Positions 25,071 through 35,042 of a DNA stretch of 64,000 bases are shown one piece after another. The notes below the pieces were generated by a model that did not search any database, was not told where the DNA came from, and was given only the letters and a program-made list of their open reading frames with translations. Each line of letters begins with the position of its first letter. Positions within the stretch are counted from its first letter, which is position 1. Both the position numbers and the translations under genes were made by a program. This DNA is from DATADW01 sp963733905 (GTDB taxonomy: Bacteria; Actinomycetota; Acidimicrobiia; Spongiisociales; DATADW01), in the NCBI GenBank assembly GCA_963733905.1, contig CAVTEU010000018.1, positions 1-64,000 of the forward strand, written 5' to 3'.

Positions 25071-25853
25071 CTAGGAGGAATCGAACTCGGATCTCCAACC
25101 GGCCAGATGCTCGTCGCCATTCAGGAGTCCGCCCAGATTCTCCCGGATCGTGCCCATCAGCTCTGCGGAGGTGACGCCCCTCACCCGTGCCAGCTCATCG
25201 AGGACCTCTCCGATGTGTGAGGGTCGCCCGGCTTCGCCGGTCAGCCACTCAAGCCCGCCGGGGTTGTCGGTCTCGGTGAGGAGTTGGTCGTCCGGGATGA
25301 GCGATGCCACATTGCGGATGTGCTCAGAGTGCAGCACTTCCACCCCCACAGTGAAGTGGTAACCGGCCTCGATCATGGCGCTGAGAACCTCGAGTGGACC
25401 GGAGTACCAGTGGATGATCGCTCGATCGATGCCATGTGCCTGCAGCATGTCGAGCGTCTCTTGCTCGGCTCCGACACAGTGGACATTGACCAGCTTTCCC
25501 TGGTCGCTGGCCATGCTCAGCATGGTGGCGAACACTTCCCGCTGTGGGCCGTACTGCGTGGTGTCGGTCACGAACCGCTGATCGAGACCAATCTCCCCGA
25601 TCATCGGGGAGCGATCCACCAGTTCCTCGACCTCGGTGAGCGAGTCCACGAAGGCCGGAGCCTGCTCGGGGTGGATACCGAAGGACGGCACCACAAGGTG
25701 GGACCGTGCCGCAATGGACTCGGTTCGCAGGAACGACGCCGGATCAACAGACACGCTCATCGTGATGATGCGCATGCCCTCGATCTCTGAGAGCACTTTG
25801 GCAATCCGCTCGTCGTCGTATTTGTCGAGATGAGCGTGAGCGTCAACGAACAT
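25071..25853 (-). CDS. TatD-family metal-dependent hydrolase
   Basis: 260 residues of the amidohydrolase TIM barrel. Metal ligands are visible in order: DAHAHLDKY (HxH), MIGEIGLDQRF (Glu), VNVHCVGAEQ (His), AIIHWYSGP (His) and TETDNPGG (Asp). TatD enzymes are 3'-5' exonucleases or deoxyribonucleases; relatives also occur in defence operons, but no qatA/B/C-like genes are near, so a stand-alone enzyme is most likely. Confidence 0.88.
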   Translation of the reverse strand: MFVDAHAHLDKYDDERIAKVLSEIEGMRIITMSVSVDPASFLRTESIAARSHLVVPSFGIHPEQAPAFVDSLTEVEELVDRSPMIGEIGLDQRFVTDTTQYGPQREVFATMLSMASDQGKLVNVHCVGAEQETLDMLQAHGIDRAIIHWYSGPLEVLSAMIEAGYHFTVGVEVLHSEHIRNVASLIPDDQLLTETDNPGGLEWLTGEAGRPSHIGEVLDELARVRGVTSAELMGTIRENLGGLLNGDEHLAGWRSEFDSS

Positions 25854-25964
25854 CGCATCGCCTGTGATCGGCTGACGGGTCTGAAGTTAAGCCCTCGACC
25901 GTCGCCACCAACGTGAAGCAAGCCCAGGGTCAGTGATGAAGCCGGCCAGTCGCTTCCATCTCCT

Positions 25965-26720
25965 CTATCTCAGCTCGACACGACCCCTGTACTCGTCGAG
26001 CCGGGCGTCGGCGGGGTCGAGATCGGTTACCAGCAGGTCGAGTTGCTCGAACTCGAACATCCGCGCCTGGGCCCTGGTCCCCAGCTTGCTCTGGTCCACG
26101 GCGAGGATGATCTGGCGGCTGGTCTGGCTGAAAGCCCACTTCACCTCGGACTCGGCAAGCGCCGCTTCGGACGACCCCACCTCTTGATCGAGCGCTGCGG
26201 CGGAGCAGACGAAGGCGTCGTAGAGGTAGCTCCCCACAGCGCGCACCGCCATCGGCCCGACGAGGCTCCCGGTCCGTGGCTCCTGGGTGCCTCCGCTGAG
26301 AGACGCGGTGATCCCTGCCTTGCCGACGAGGGCGCTGAAAGTGTCGAGGCCGTTGGTCACGACCACGAGATCCCTGGCGATCTCGAGCGAAGCGGCGAGG
26401 CGGTGAATAGTGGTCGATGCATCAAAGGCCACGGTGCCGCTGACAGGCAGGAGGGGAAGCAGCTTCTCTGCGATGCGCGCCTTCGCACGAGCGTTGTGGC
26501 GGTGCCGTTGCGCGAACGGCTCGGGGCCGAGGGCGAGCGCCCCGCCGCGCACCCTTCGGGCCACACCGAGCGCCTCCAACTCGTCGAGATCGCGACGGAT
26601 GGTCATCTCACTCACGCCGAAGTCGATGGCGAGCTCGTCGATCCTCACAGCCCCTCGATCCGAAATCAGGCTCCTGACTACGCCGAGGCGCTCCTCGGGA
26701 CTGTTGAAGCTCCGTCTCAC
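25965..26720 (-). CDS. DeoR-family transcriptional regulator
   Basis: 251 residues. N-terminal DeoR HTH (RLGVVRSLISDRGAVRIDELAIDFGVSEMTIRRDLDELE, broken here into its parts by helix) and C-terminal sugar-phosphate sensor (VAFDASTTIHRLA, VVTNGLDTFSAL, SGGTQEPRTGSLVGP, ILAVDQSKLG). Start GTG 26720 with GAGG upstream. Divergent from the rhamnoside uptake operon, so it is its likely repressor, released by a phosphorylated sugar intermediate. Confidence 0.9.
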   Translation of the reverse strand: MRRSFNSPEERLGVVRSLISDRGAVRIDELAIDFGVSEMTIRRDLDELEALGVARRVRGGALALGPEPFAQRHRHNARAKARIAEKLLPLLPVSGTVAFDASTTIHRLAASLEIARDLVVVTNGLDTFSALVGKAGITASLSGGTQEPRTGSLVGPMAVRAVGSYLYDAFVCSAAALDQEVGSSEAALAESEVKWAFSQTSRQIILAVDQSKLGTRAQARMFEFEQLDLLVTDLDPADARLDEYRGRVELR

Positions 26721-26911
26721 GACACCCTCGTCTCTCCTGTCGTCTCCACCGGCGGGGTCGTGGGTTCCCCGCTATCTCTACCGTCGCACTCGAATGTTAG
26801 ATTCATCACAAGGTAACACCCATCCGATCGGTTCCAACAGAAACCCAGTCCCACTCGGCCGAGTCGGCTAGCCGGTCAGTCGACGCAAGGAGGCACCACG
26901 CCCGGAATCTC

Positions 26912-26980
26912 TTGACAAGGGAACCGTGCCAGGAATATCGTCGCGCCACGGTTTGAAATGTTTCACATAATGTTTCAAAC
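26912..26980 (+). promoter_or_regulatory. promoter and palindromic operator of the rhamnoside operon
   Basis: TTGACA at 26912-26917 and an AATATC/TATCGT -10 candidate around 26934-26941 form a sigma-70-like promoter. Just downstream, GTTTGAAA (26951-26958) and TTTCAAAC (26973-26980) are perfect 8-base inverted arms, with TGAAATGTTTCA nested inside. An operator downstream of the promoter fits simple repression by the divergent DeoR protein. The remaining ~175 bases to the DeoR start hold nothing else recognisable. Confidence 0.6.
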
Positions 26981-27016
26981 CCTGCCCGGGACGTTGGCTC
27001 TCGCAGGAGGAGTGAG

Positions 27017-28442
27017 ATGAAAACGGATTCCCGCCGATGGGTGATCATGATGGCGATCATCGCCTTGCTCGTTGCGGCCTGTGGAGGTGGGTCCGGCGGG
27101 GGGACGGCCACGACCGCCGGAGCGGGCGACACGGCTACTACCGCGGCATCGGGCGATACGGCCACGACGGCCGCCGAGGAACCCACGGCCACTACGGCAG
27201 CCGCTGAGGAACCGGCGACGACTGCGGCGGCGGAGGCAGTGACCCTCTCGTTCCTGATCGATGACAACCAGGTGACCATCGACTACCGCCGAGGGTTTGG
27301 TCGCTGCGTTCACAGAGGCAAATCCCAACATCTCCATCGAGATCGAGACCCGGCCGCGGTGGCAGCGAGGGCGACAACATTGTCAAGACCCGCCTCGCCA
27401 CCGGAGAAATGACCGACATCTTCTGGTACAACACGGGTTCGCTTTTCCAGGCGCTCAACCCGACAGAGTCCTTGGTCCCCATCACCGATGAGCCCTACGT
27501 AGAAGACATCGTCGACATGTTCCTGACGACCGTCACCGCAGGCGAGGACATCTACGGAGTTCCCGCCGGTACCGCGCTCGGCGGTGGCGTGCTCTACAAC
27601 AAGGCGATCTACGAAGATCTGGGTCTGAGCGTTCCCACGTCGTGGGAGGAGTTCGCGCGCCAACAACGATGCGATCCTCGAAAGTGGCATTGCCCCTGTG
27701 GGTCAGACTTACTCTGACACATGGACTTCGCAGCTGTTCGTGCTGGCCGACTACTACAACATCCAGTCTGAGGACCCGGATTGGGCGGAGGAGTACACCA
27801 ACAACCAAGCCAAGTACGTCGACCAGCCGGCGTTGGCGGGCTTCGAGCATCTCCAAGAGGGCTTCGAGAAAGGTTGGTACCAGGAGAACTTCGGCGTCGG
27901 CGACCTTCGATGACGGGCTCAATCTGCTGGCGACGGGCGAGATCGCCCACTACCCAATGCTGTCGTTCGCCCTCGGTGCGATCGCGGAGAACCATCCGGA
28001 CACCGTTGCAGGACATCGGCTACTTCGGGCAGCCCGGCAACGACGCCGCCACTCACGGGTCGACGATCTGGATGCCTGCCGGCATCTACATCGCGGGTAC
28101 GAGCGAGCAGCAGGACGCGGCCAAGCAGTTCCTGGCGTTCGTGGCCTCGCTCGAGGGTGTGGACGCCATGACAGCGGCGGTAGCGCCACAAGGGCCCTAT
28201 ATGATCGAAGGGTCGGACACTCCCCGAGGACACTCTGCCCGCCGTTCTCGACATCCAGGCCTACATCGACTCCGAGTGCGATAGCTCCGGCCCTGGAATT
28301 CCTGTCCCCGATCAAAGGCCCGAACCTGGAGTTCCTCACCGTTGAGGTCGGCTCAGGCCTCAAGAGCGCCGCGGATGCCGCTGCTGAATATGACGAAGAC
28401 GTCATAGCCCAGGCCCAGCAACTCGGCCTGCCCGGTTGGTGA
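27017..28442 (+). CDS. sugar ABC transporter substrate-binding lipoprotein, many frame breaks
   Basis: Pieces in three frames join into one family-1 solute-binding protein of about 475 residues: signal peptide with lipobox LLVAAC, a Thr/Ala-rich linker (GDTATTAASGDTATTAA), then VAAFTEANPNISIEIETRP, TRLATGEMTDIFWYNTGS, YGVPAGTALGGGVLYNKAIYEDLGL, YSDTWTSQLFVLADYY, GEIAHYPMLSFALGAIAEN, AATHGSTIWMPAGIYIAG, AKQFLAFVASLEGVDAM, and a C-terminus ending LGLPGW. Breaks are near 27285, 27350, 27660, 27905, 28005, 28220 and 28285, the densest cluster in the window. ATG 27017 has AGGAGGAGTGAG upstream. It would deliver the glycoside to the two permeases that follow. Confidence 0.85.
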
Positions 28443-29404
28443 GTCAACAAACCGAACCGATCTCCGACGTCGATAGCTCGAGAACCGGCGGGGCAGATAC
28501 TGCCCCGCCGGTTCTCGGCACAGGACGTCGACGAGTTGGCGCCCGCTCGCTGAGGGACAGGGCGTACCCCCACACCTTCTATATCCCGGCCGCGGTGGTG
28601 TATGCGGTGCTCTTCATCGTCCCCACCGCGATGGCCTTCTTCTTCAGCCTCACCAGATGGACCCTCTTTGACTGGGAGTTCATCGGACTCGACAACTTCG
28701 TTCTCTTCTTCAATCGACCGGCCCTGGTGGGCAGCATGACGAACACGCTCATATACGCCTTCGTCACAAGCGGCCTCAAGGTCGTCTTCGGGCTCCTGCT
28801 TGCCGTCTTGTTCACATCGAGGATCAGGCTCAAGACAGCGATGCGCTCGATGGTGTTCTTCCCGGTGCTTGTCAGCACAGTCGCAGTGGGGATCACCTTC
28901 AAGGTCTTGATGCATCCGTCCGAGGGCCTGATCAACCAGACCATCGAACTGCTCGGCGGGGTGGGCCCGGCCTGGCTCACCGACCCGCAGATCGCGCTTC
29001 TGTCGGTGGCGCTGGTCGATGTTTGGAAGGGCGTGGGTATTGCACTCGTGATCTTCATCGCCGGCATCATCTCCATTCCGGAGGAATACACGGATGCGGT
29101 GCGACTCGACGGCGGAGCGTGGGCCAAGTTCTGGTATGTGATCGTCCCACTCAGCCGTAATGCCACTTTCACAGTGATCATCCTCTCGCTCGTGGGAGGG
29201 CTCCGAAGCTTTGATCTGATCTGGACGATGACCGGGGGTGGGCCGGGGTTCACGACCGACGTGATTGCCTCGGCGATCTACAAGCAGTACCAGGCTGGCT
29301 TCTACGGTCTGTCGACGGCAGGAAACGTGATCCTGTTCATCGCCGTCAGCTTCATCGCCTTTCCTCTCATGCGCTACTTCAACCGTAAGGAGCTCGAACT
29401 TTGA
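28439..29404 (+). CDS. sugar ABC transporter permease (MalF/UgpA type)
   Basis: 321 residues with six membrane helices and the EAA loop EYTDAVRLDGGAWAKFWYVIVPL. The N-terminal ~40 residues are cytoplasmic and Thr/Gly-rich. GTG 28439 overlaps the binding-protein stop (GTGA). No ATPase gene is in the operon, so an MsiK-like shared ATPase elsewhere is expected, as in other actinomycete CUT1 systems. Confidence 0.9.
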   Translation: MSQQTEPISDVDSSRTGGADTAPPVLGTGRRRVGARSLRDRAYPHTFYIPAAVVYAVLFIVPTAMAFFFSLTRWTLFDWEFIGLDNFVLFFNRPALVGSMTNTLIYAFVTSGLKVVFGLLLAVLFTSRIRLKTAMRSMVFFPVLVSTVAVGITFKVLMHPSEGLINQTIELLGGVGPAWLTDPQIALLSVALVDVWKGVGIALVIFIAGIISIPEEYTDAVRLDGGAWAKFWYVIVPLSRNATFTVIILSLVGGLRSFDLIWTMTGGGPGFTTDVIASAIYKQYQAGFYGLSTAGNVILFIAVSFIAFPLMRYFNRKELEL

Positions 29405-30228
29405 AGCTGGTGCGCAAATGGTGGGTCGACGTGGTGTCGCTTGGGGTGGCCACGGTCGTGTTCCTCGTCCCGTTTGCGTTCATCCTGATCACCGCGGGCA
29501 AGGACCAGGCCGAAGCGTCGTCTCTCGACTTCACCTGGCCAACGGAGTGGCGACTGTGGGAGAACCTGAGCGAAGTGCTCACCGTCCGTGACGGAATCGT
29601 CGTCACCGCGATCATAAACAGCCTCATTCTCACCGTTGCCTCGGTGACTCTCATCGTGTTCGTGTGCTCGATGGTGGCCTTCGTTCAGCAGCGCCGAAAG
29701 GACCGGGTGAGCTCCCTGGTGAACGTCCTGATGCTTGCCGGCCTGATCATCCCGCCGGCCGTCGTCCCCACGATCTTCGTCCTTCAGGCACTCGGGATGT
29801 TCAAGACTCTCGGCGGCTTGATCCTGATCGAGCTCGCTTTCGCTATCCCGTTCGCGGTGATAGTGCTTCGCGCGTTCATCGGCTCCATCCCCCGTGAGAT
29901 CGACGAGGCGGCCATCGTCGACGGAGCATCGCCGAGGACCCTGTTCTTTCGGGTGATCTTTCCCCTGATTCGTCCGGCGGTGATCACGGTGATCGTGGTG
30001 TCGGCTGTTGCCATCTACAACGATTTCGTCAACCCGCTCTACTTCCTGCCTGGAGACGAGAACGCCACCGTCCAGCTCACACTCTTCAACTTCCAGAGTC
30101 AGTTCCTAACCCGATGGAACCTGCTCTTCATGGATGTGCTCTTGATCACCATTCCACCGCTGATCATGTTCATCTTCTTCAGCCGGAAGATCGTCTCCGG
30201 GCTGGCAGCCGGAGCGGTCAAAGGGTGA
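29401..30228 (+). CDS. sugar ABC transporter permease (MalG/UgpE type)
   Basis: 275 residues, six helices, EAA loop EIDEAAIVDGASPRTLFFRVIFPL. The start is a TTG that overlaps the stop of the first permease (TTGA at 29401-29404), giving MKLVRKWW. Ends 60 bases before the GH78 gene. Confidence 0.9.
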   Translation: MKLVRKWWVDVVSLGVATVVFLVPFAFILITAGKDQAEASSLDFTWPTEWRLWENLSEVLTVRDGIVVTAIINSLILTVASVTLIVFVCSMVAFVQQRRKDRVSSLVNVLMLAGLIIPPAVVPTIFVLQALGMFKTLGGLILIELAFAIPFAVIVLRAFIGSIPREIDEAAIVDGASPRTLFFRVIFPLIRPAVITVIVVSAVAIYNDFVNPLYFLPGDENATVQLTLFNFQSQFLTRWNLLFMDVLLITIPPLIMFIFFSRKIVSGLAAGAVKG

Positions 30229-30288
30229 GCACGACACCGGCCTAGTCCACCTGAACCCGTCCTCTCAAGAAAGGCTCGTAACTCGATC

Positions 30289-33014
30289 ATGTCGTCCGAA
30301 TCAACCCCAGCGGTCGTGGACCTGAGATCCCAGCTCCCCCACGGGATTCTTGGCGCTGGGAGCGAGGCCTTGCGCCTCACCTGGCGGGTGTCTCCGGCGA
30401 GATCGGGTCTTACCCAGCTCGCCTATGAGATCGAGACATCGCTGACCGCGGACTTTGCCGAGATCTTGGCTACAAGCGGCGTCGTCGAATCGAGCTGACC
30501 AGATCGCGGTGGCGGCCCCCGGATCGGCGATGAAGAGCAGAGAGATTCGTCATCTTCGGGTGCGTATCTCCACCGAGGATGGTTGGACGGACTGGAGCCC
30601 CGTCTTGAAAGTGGAGGCAGGCTTGCTCGAAGCATCGGACTGGGTCGCACAGCCGGTGACTCTGCCCGACGATCCCGGGTCTGAACGCCAGTCGCCATCG
30701 CCGATGGTTCGGCGCGAATTCGAGACTGCGGCCGAAGTGGTCAAGGCGAGGCTCTACGTCACCTCGCTCGGGGTGCATCGGGTGTCGATCAACGGAACAC
30801 CCGTATCCGACGAACTGCTCAATCCGGGTTGGTCCAGCTATCGACACCGCCTGCTGGCCGCCACCTACGACGTCACTTCGCTGCTGAGGGCTGGACCCAA
30901 CGTGATCGCCGGCGTCCTCGGTGACGGGTGGTATCGAGGGCGCTTGGGGTGGGACCCCACCAACGACCGCTGTAGGTATGGAACGGACCTGGGCTTGATT
31001 GCCCAGCTCGAGCTGGAACTGGCGGATGGGTCCTCCCAGCTAGTGGCCACCGACGACTCCTGGCGGGCGACGACCGGTGAGATCAGATCGGCCGACCTCT
31101 ATGACGGTGCGGTGATCGACTTCAGGGAATGTCGGGAAGGCTGGGAACTCCCCGGTTACGACGACAAGGCATGGCTACCGGTCAAGGTCCTTGTCATTCG
31201 ATGCGTCCCTCATCGAGCCCCGCATTTCGCCTCCAGTGCGACCTGTCGCCGTCTTGCCTGTTGCTCTGGCCGAGAAGTCCGATGGTCACGTGCGTCTCGT
31301 CGGGAACCAGAACATCGCCGGGTTTGTCCGACTCACAGTCAGGGGCAAAGCCGGCGACCGGGTCACGGTGAGGCACGCCGAGGTCCTCGAGCCCGACGGG
31401 TCGCTCCACGTCACAGCGTTGCGATCGGCCAAAGCCACAGACAGCTACACCCTCGCCGATGACGAGATCATCGTGCTCGAGCCGGCTTTCACTTTCCACG
31501 GCTTTCAATACGCCGACGTCGAGACCGACGCCGAGATCCTCGGTGCCGAGTTCGTCGCGATCAGCAGCGACACACCGCGACGAGGCCGATTCGAGTGCTC
31601 CGATCAGAGCCTCAACCGCTTCCATGAGAACGTGGTGTGGTCACAACGGGACAACTTCGTGTCGGTTCCCACGGACTGCCCCCAGCGTGACGAGCGCCTT
31701 GGGTGGACCGGAGACGCCCAGGCATTCGCCATGACTGCGTGCACGCTGTTCGATGCGAAGTCGTTCTGGGAGAGCTGGCTGACCGACCTCGCCCTCGACC
31801 AGGACAAGGAATTGGGAGTGTCGACCGTCGTGCCCGACGTCGCGCTCGACGGGGTGGCGCGGTACGGGCGGGCGGGATGGGCCGACGCGGCCAGCATCGT
31901 TCCCTGGGCGGTCTATGAGACGTATGGCGACGTTTCGGTGCTACGGCGTCAATTCACCAGCATGAAGGCTTGGGTTGATTCGCTGGCCGCTCGAGCCGAG
32001 GCCGATGGGCTACTGGGCAGCTCAATGCAGTTCGGAGACTGGCTCGACCCTGATGCTCCTGCCGGAACGCCCCTGGGAGGCGAAGACAGATTCGGACTTC
32101 CTGGCGAATGCGTTCTTTGCCCACAGCTCCCGGCTGCTCGCAGAGGCGGCGAGCCTCCTCGGAGGAACCGGACATGGCCTCGAGGTACGCAGCACTCGCG
32201 GACCGAAGTGGCTTCGGCAACATGGACGCGCTGGGCCGATCATGCCTCTGCCACCCAGACCGGATGTGCCGTCGCCCTCGAGTTCCACATCGTTCCGGAG
32301 GCGGAACGGGCGAAGCTTGCAGGCACCCTGGCAGAGCTGGTCCGAGAAGCCGATGGCCGGATCGCGACCGGTTTTCTCGGGACACCCCTCGTCCTGCCGG
32401 CCCTGACAGGAGCCGGGTTCTTCGACGAGGCCTACTCGATGCTCCTCCGCCACGATGCTCCATCGTGGCTATATCAGGTCGACCAAGGCGCCACGACTGT
32501 TTGGGAGAGGTGGGACGCAATTCGGCCCGACGGCTCTATCCATCCGGGGACGATGGAGCCACCGCCCGACATGACCGGGGATGAGGAGGGCCACATGCTC
32601 TCTTTCAACCACTATGCATACGGGGCGGTGATCGACTGGGTGTACCGGAATGTCGCCGGGATCGCCCCGGATCGGGATCGCCCCGGCTACCGCCAGATCG
32701 TCTTTGCCCCCCGGCCCGCCGTCGGACTCGATTGGGCACGCGCTTCGATCGACACGCCGTACGGTCGGGCGGCCATCTCTTGGGACCTCCGCGGCGAAGC
32801 CGTGCTCGCCGCTGAGATCGATGTCCCATTCGGGAGCTCAGGCGTGTTCATCGCTCCAGCGACCAGCCAATCGACTGTTCACGTCAACGGTCAGGAACAG
32901 AGTGGCGAGCTTCGCCTCTCCCCGGGCCATCACACCATCGAGGTGACCAACCCCTTGTTGGCCAACCCCGATCGTTCGGTCGCAAACTCCCCGCAAACTC
33001 CACTGAGACCCTGA
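30289..33014 (+). CDS. GH78 alpha-L-rhamnosidase, several frame breaks
   Basis: ~905 residues when rejoined. Cytoplasmic (no signal peptide), with N-terminal beta domains (YVTSLGVHRVSINGTPVSDE, LNPGWSSYRHRLL, NVIAGVLGDGWYRGRLGW), the (alpha/alpha)6 catalytic barrel with the GH78 hallmark VPTDCPQRDERLGWTGDAQ carrying the Asp/Glu pair, a second-Glu region (WERWDAIRPDGS, HMLSFNHYAYGAVIDWVYR) and a C-terminal jelly roll. Breaks near 30490, 31190, 32085 and 32200. Releases rhamnose from glycosides brought in by the transporter. Start ATG 30289; no strong ribosome-binding site. Confidence 0.85.
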
Positions 33015-33028
33015 GAGGGAGGTCGCCG

Positions 33029-33237
33029 CTGGCGCGTCGGACGCGTGCCAAGCTCGCCGAGGTCGTCGCCCTCCTCCGACCGCATCTCGATGTCGACCTC
33101 GACTCGTTCGCCGACGAGGAGCTCGCGTTGTTCGAGGGCGCCTACGTGGTCTCCCGCGCTCTCGGCGAGCCGCAGGTCCTGAAGGGCCAGCTGCGGCATT
33201 CCGCAACTGCCTCGAGCTCCTCTTCAACCTCGCCTAG
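33029..33237 (+). CDS. small helical protein directly behind GH78, non-ATG start, one frame break
   Basis: Readable as RRTRAKLAEVVALLRPHLDV, then DSFADEELALFEGAYVVSRALG, EPQVLKGQLR and, after a one-base shift near 33195, RNCLELLFNLA with a TAG at 33235-33237. No ATG, GTG or TTG precedes the conserved-looking part. A CTG at 33029 lies 6 bases after GGGAGG, so either CTG initiates or the start is lost. No family recognised. It sits between GH78 and the TIR-like gene and might belong with the latter. Confidence 0.4.
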
Positions 33238-33352
33238 CGCTCACCCGTGGCGCGTGGTACGCCGGCCCTGGCGAAGGCTTGAGAGCGGTTCTCCGGATGC
33301 CCGTGCCGCCCACGGCGTAGCGTGTGCGTTGTCTCCGTCAGCTTGATCGCCC

Positions 33353-34271
33353 ATGAACAAACCGCGCATCTTCCTCGGGTCGTCGGGCAAGCAGGCCAAA
33401 CTGCTCCAAGCGATCAGGCGCGGGCTCGAAGATGTCGCCGACGTCGAGCCGTGGACGACCACGTTCAACCCGGGGCGGTCCACCCTCGACCGACTCGTCG
33501 AGCTCACCCAGGAGGTCGATTTCGCCGCGTTCGTGTTCGCCCAGGACGACTGGACCACGACGGATCCTTCCCAGCCCGGCCAGGCGTCGCCGCGCGACAA
33601 CGTGGTGTTCGAGGCCGGGCTGTTCGGAGGCGCGCTCGGCATCCGGCGCACGTTCATCATTCACGCCAACGGCTCGAAGCTGCCGAGCGACCTGCTCGGG
33701 CTGACGTCCGTCCGCTACGACCCGGTCACGCCACCCTTCGGAGGTTCGCGCCATCAACCAGAAGCTCCGCAAGGCGATCGAGACCGAGGGTCGACGCGGC
33801 CCGATCGAGGGGCTGTGGTGGCAGCTCTCGCTTACCATGCGAACCGAGGACGAACCGTCGGCCGTGGGCCTCCTGCGCATCTCGCGGGACCGCGACGGTG
33901 GGCTGACCATGACCGGACAGGCCTGGCAGGAGGACGGCATGCTGTCGGCCCGCTACTGGAGCGAGGCATCGAAGGAGCACAGGGATCCGGCCGGCATCTT
34001 CTACTTCTGGAAGGGCGAGCGCCCTCGGCACCCGAATGCCCCGCAACTCGAGGGCACCGGCGAGATCAAGGTGGAGTCCGCCGACCGCGCCACCGGGTAC
34101 TGGACGACACGGTCGGAGCGCGACCCCGGGCTGAATGCCCGAACCGCCGGCGTCTACCTTCGAGCCGACCCCTCAGATTTCGAGGTGCTGGACAGCGGGA
34201 GCGCTGAGGAGAGGGCCCAGCTCATCGCGCAGCGCCTCCGGGAGTGGGAGTCGGTCGCGGCCGCATTCTGA
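33353..34271 (+). CDS. TIR-like (PF10137-type) nucleotide-binding effector protein with unrecognised beta-rich C-terminal domain, one frame break
   Basis: ~305 residues. Residues 1-~130 match the TIR-like domain of CBASS/Pycsar effectors and stand-alone predicted nucleotide-binding proteins: RIFLGSSGKQAKLLQAI, FNPGRSTLDRLVEL, VDFAAFVFAQDDW, SPRDNVVFEAGLFGGALG, LPSDLLGLTSVRYD. The conserved Glu in NVVFEAGLFGG is the position of the catalytic NADase residue in such domains. A break near 33740 leads into EVRAINQKLRKAIETEG and a C-terminal domain (GLWWQLSLTM, LTMTGQAWQEDGMLSARYWS, GIFYFWKGERPRHPN, EGTGEIKVE, GYWTTRSERD, RTAGVYLRADPSDFEVLD) that I do not recognise. It may sense a ligand or trigger. 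No cyclase gene is adjacent. Confidence 0.7.
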
Positions 34272-34430
34272 GCATTGCCCGGTCGTTCCGCAGCGCGACG
34301 CCGTCCCCGTGGTTGCCGATTGCTAGTGGAGAGCACCCACCCGGAGTGGGCAAACCGTCGCCAAGGTCGTCGGTCTAGCCGCTGTTTCGATTCTGTAGGG
34401 TGGTCTGGACCGCTACTCTAGGAGGACCCC

Positions 34431-35028
34431 ATGACGGATGATCAGACGTCGACGCCGGCAACCGACACCGAATCGACCGATCCGGAAGCCATCATCGGAC
34501 TCGTCACGGACGGGGCCCATTCCTTGATCGTGGCGCAATTCCCCACGATGGAGGATGCGGAGGCCGCCTACACGACGCTCCAGGAGGTCGAACGCGGCAG
34601 CGCCCTCAAGATCGACGGGGTCGTGATCGCAAGCTGCGACGCCGAGGGCAAGGTACACCTGGGCAAGGTCACCGACCACAGCACGAAGACCGGCCTCAAG
34701 TGGGGTGTCGTCGGCGGTGCCATCGTCGGCGTGATCTTCCCGCCATCGATCATCGGTAGCGCCGCAGCACTCGGCGCTGGCGGAGCCGTGTTCGGCAAGG
34801 TCCGCAATGTATTCAATCGCAAAGGACCTCGCCGACGAGCTGGCCGATGTCATGCAGCCGAATACCGCGGGGATCATCGCGCTCGTCGAGGACACTGCCG
34901 TCGTCGAGATCCGAAAGGCTTTGGACAAGGCCGATCGCATCGTAGAGAAGGCTATCGACGAGCAGCTTGCCGCCGAGATCGACCGTGAGGCGGCGGCGGC
35001 TAAGGAGTCTCTCGCCTCAGACGACTGA
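34431..35028 (+). CDS. DUF1269-family protein, one frame break
   Basis: ~198 residues. LIVAQFPTMEDAEAAYTTLQ, KIDGVVIASCDAEGKVHLGKVTD and a glycine-rich hydrophobic hairpin (GLKWGVVGGAIVGVIFPPSIIG) are typical of DUF1269, which resembles glycine-zipper membrane inserts. After a break near 34820 the frame continues as KDLADELADVMQPNTAGIIALVED and a charged helical tail. ATG 34431 follows AGGAGGACCCC. Function unknown. Confidence 0.85.
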
Positions 35029-35042
35029 TCGACTGGGGGTGG

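Noticed and set aside
25071..25100. GTTCGATTCC-like T-loop sequence suggesting a tRNA 3' end
   Set aside because: The flanking bases do not form a T-stem or acceptor stem, and the sequence encodes the C-terminus of TatD.
25071..25853. TatD gene as part of a Qat-type defence system
   Set aside because: No ATPase, QueC-like or other qat genes are next to it.
27297..28284. Several separate small genes in the sugar-binding region
   Set aside because: Each piece is an in-order part of one family-1 solute-binding protein; frame breaks explain them better.
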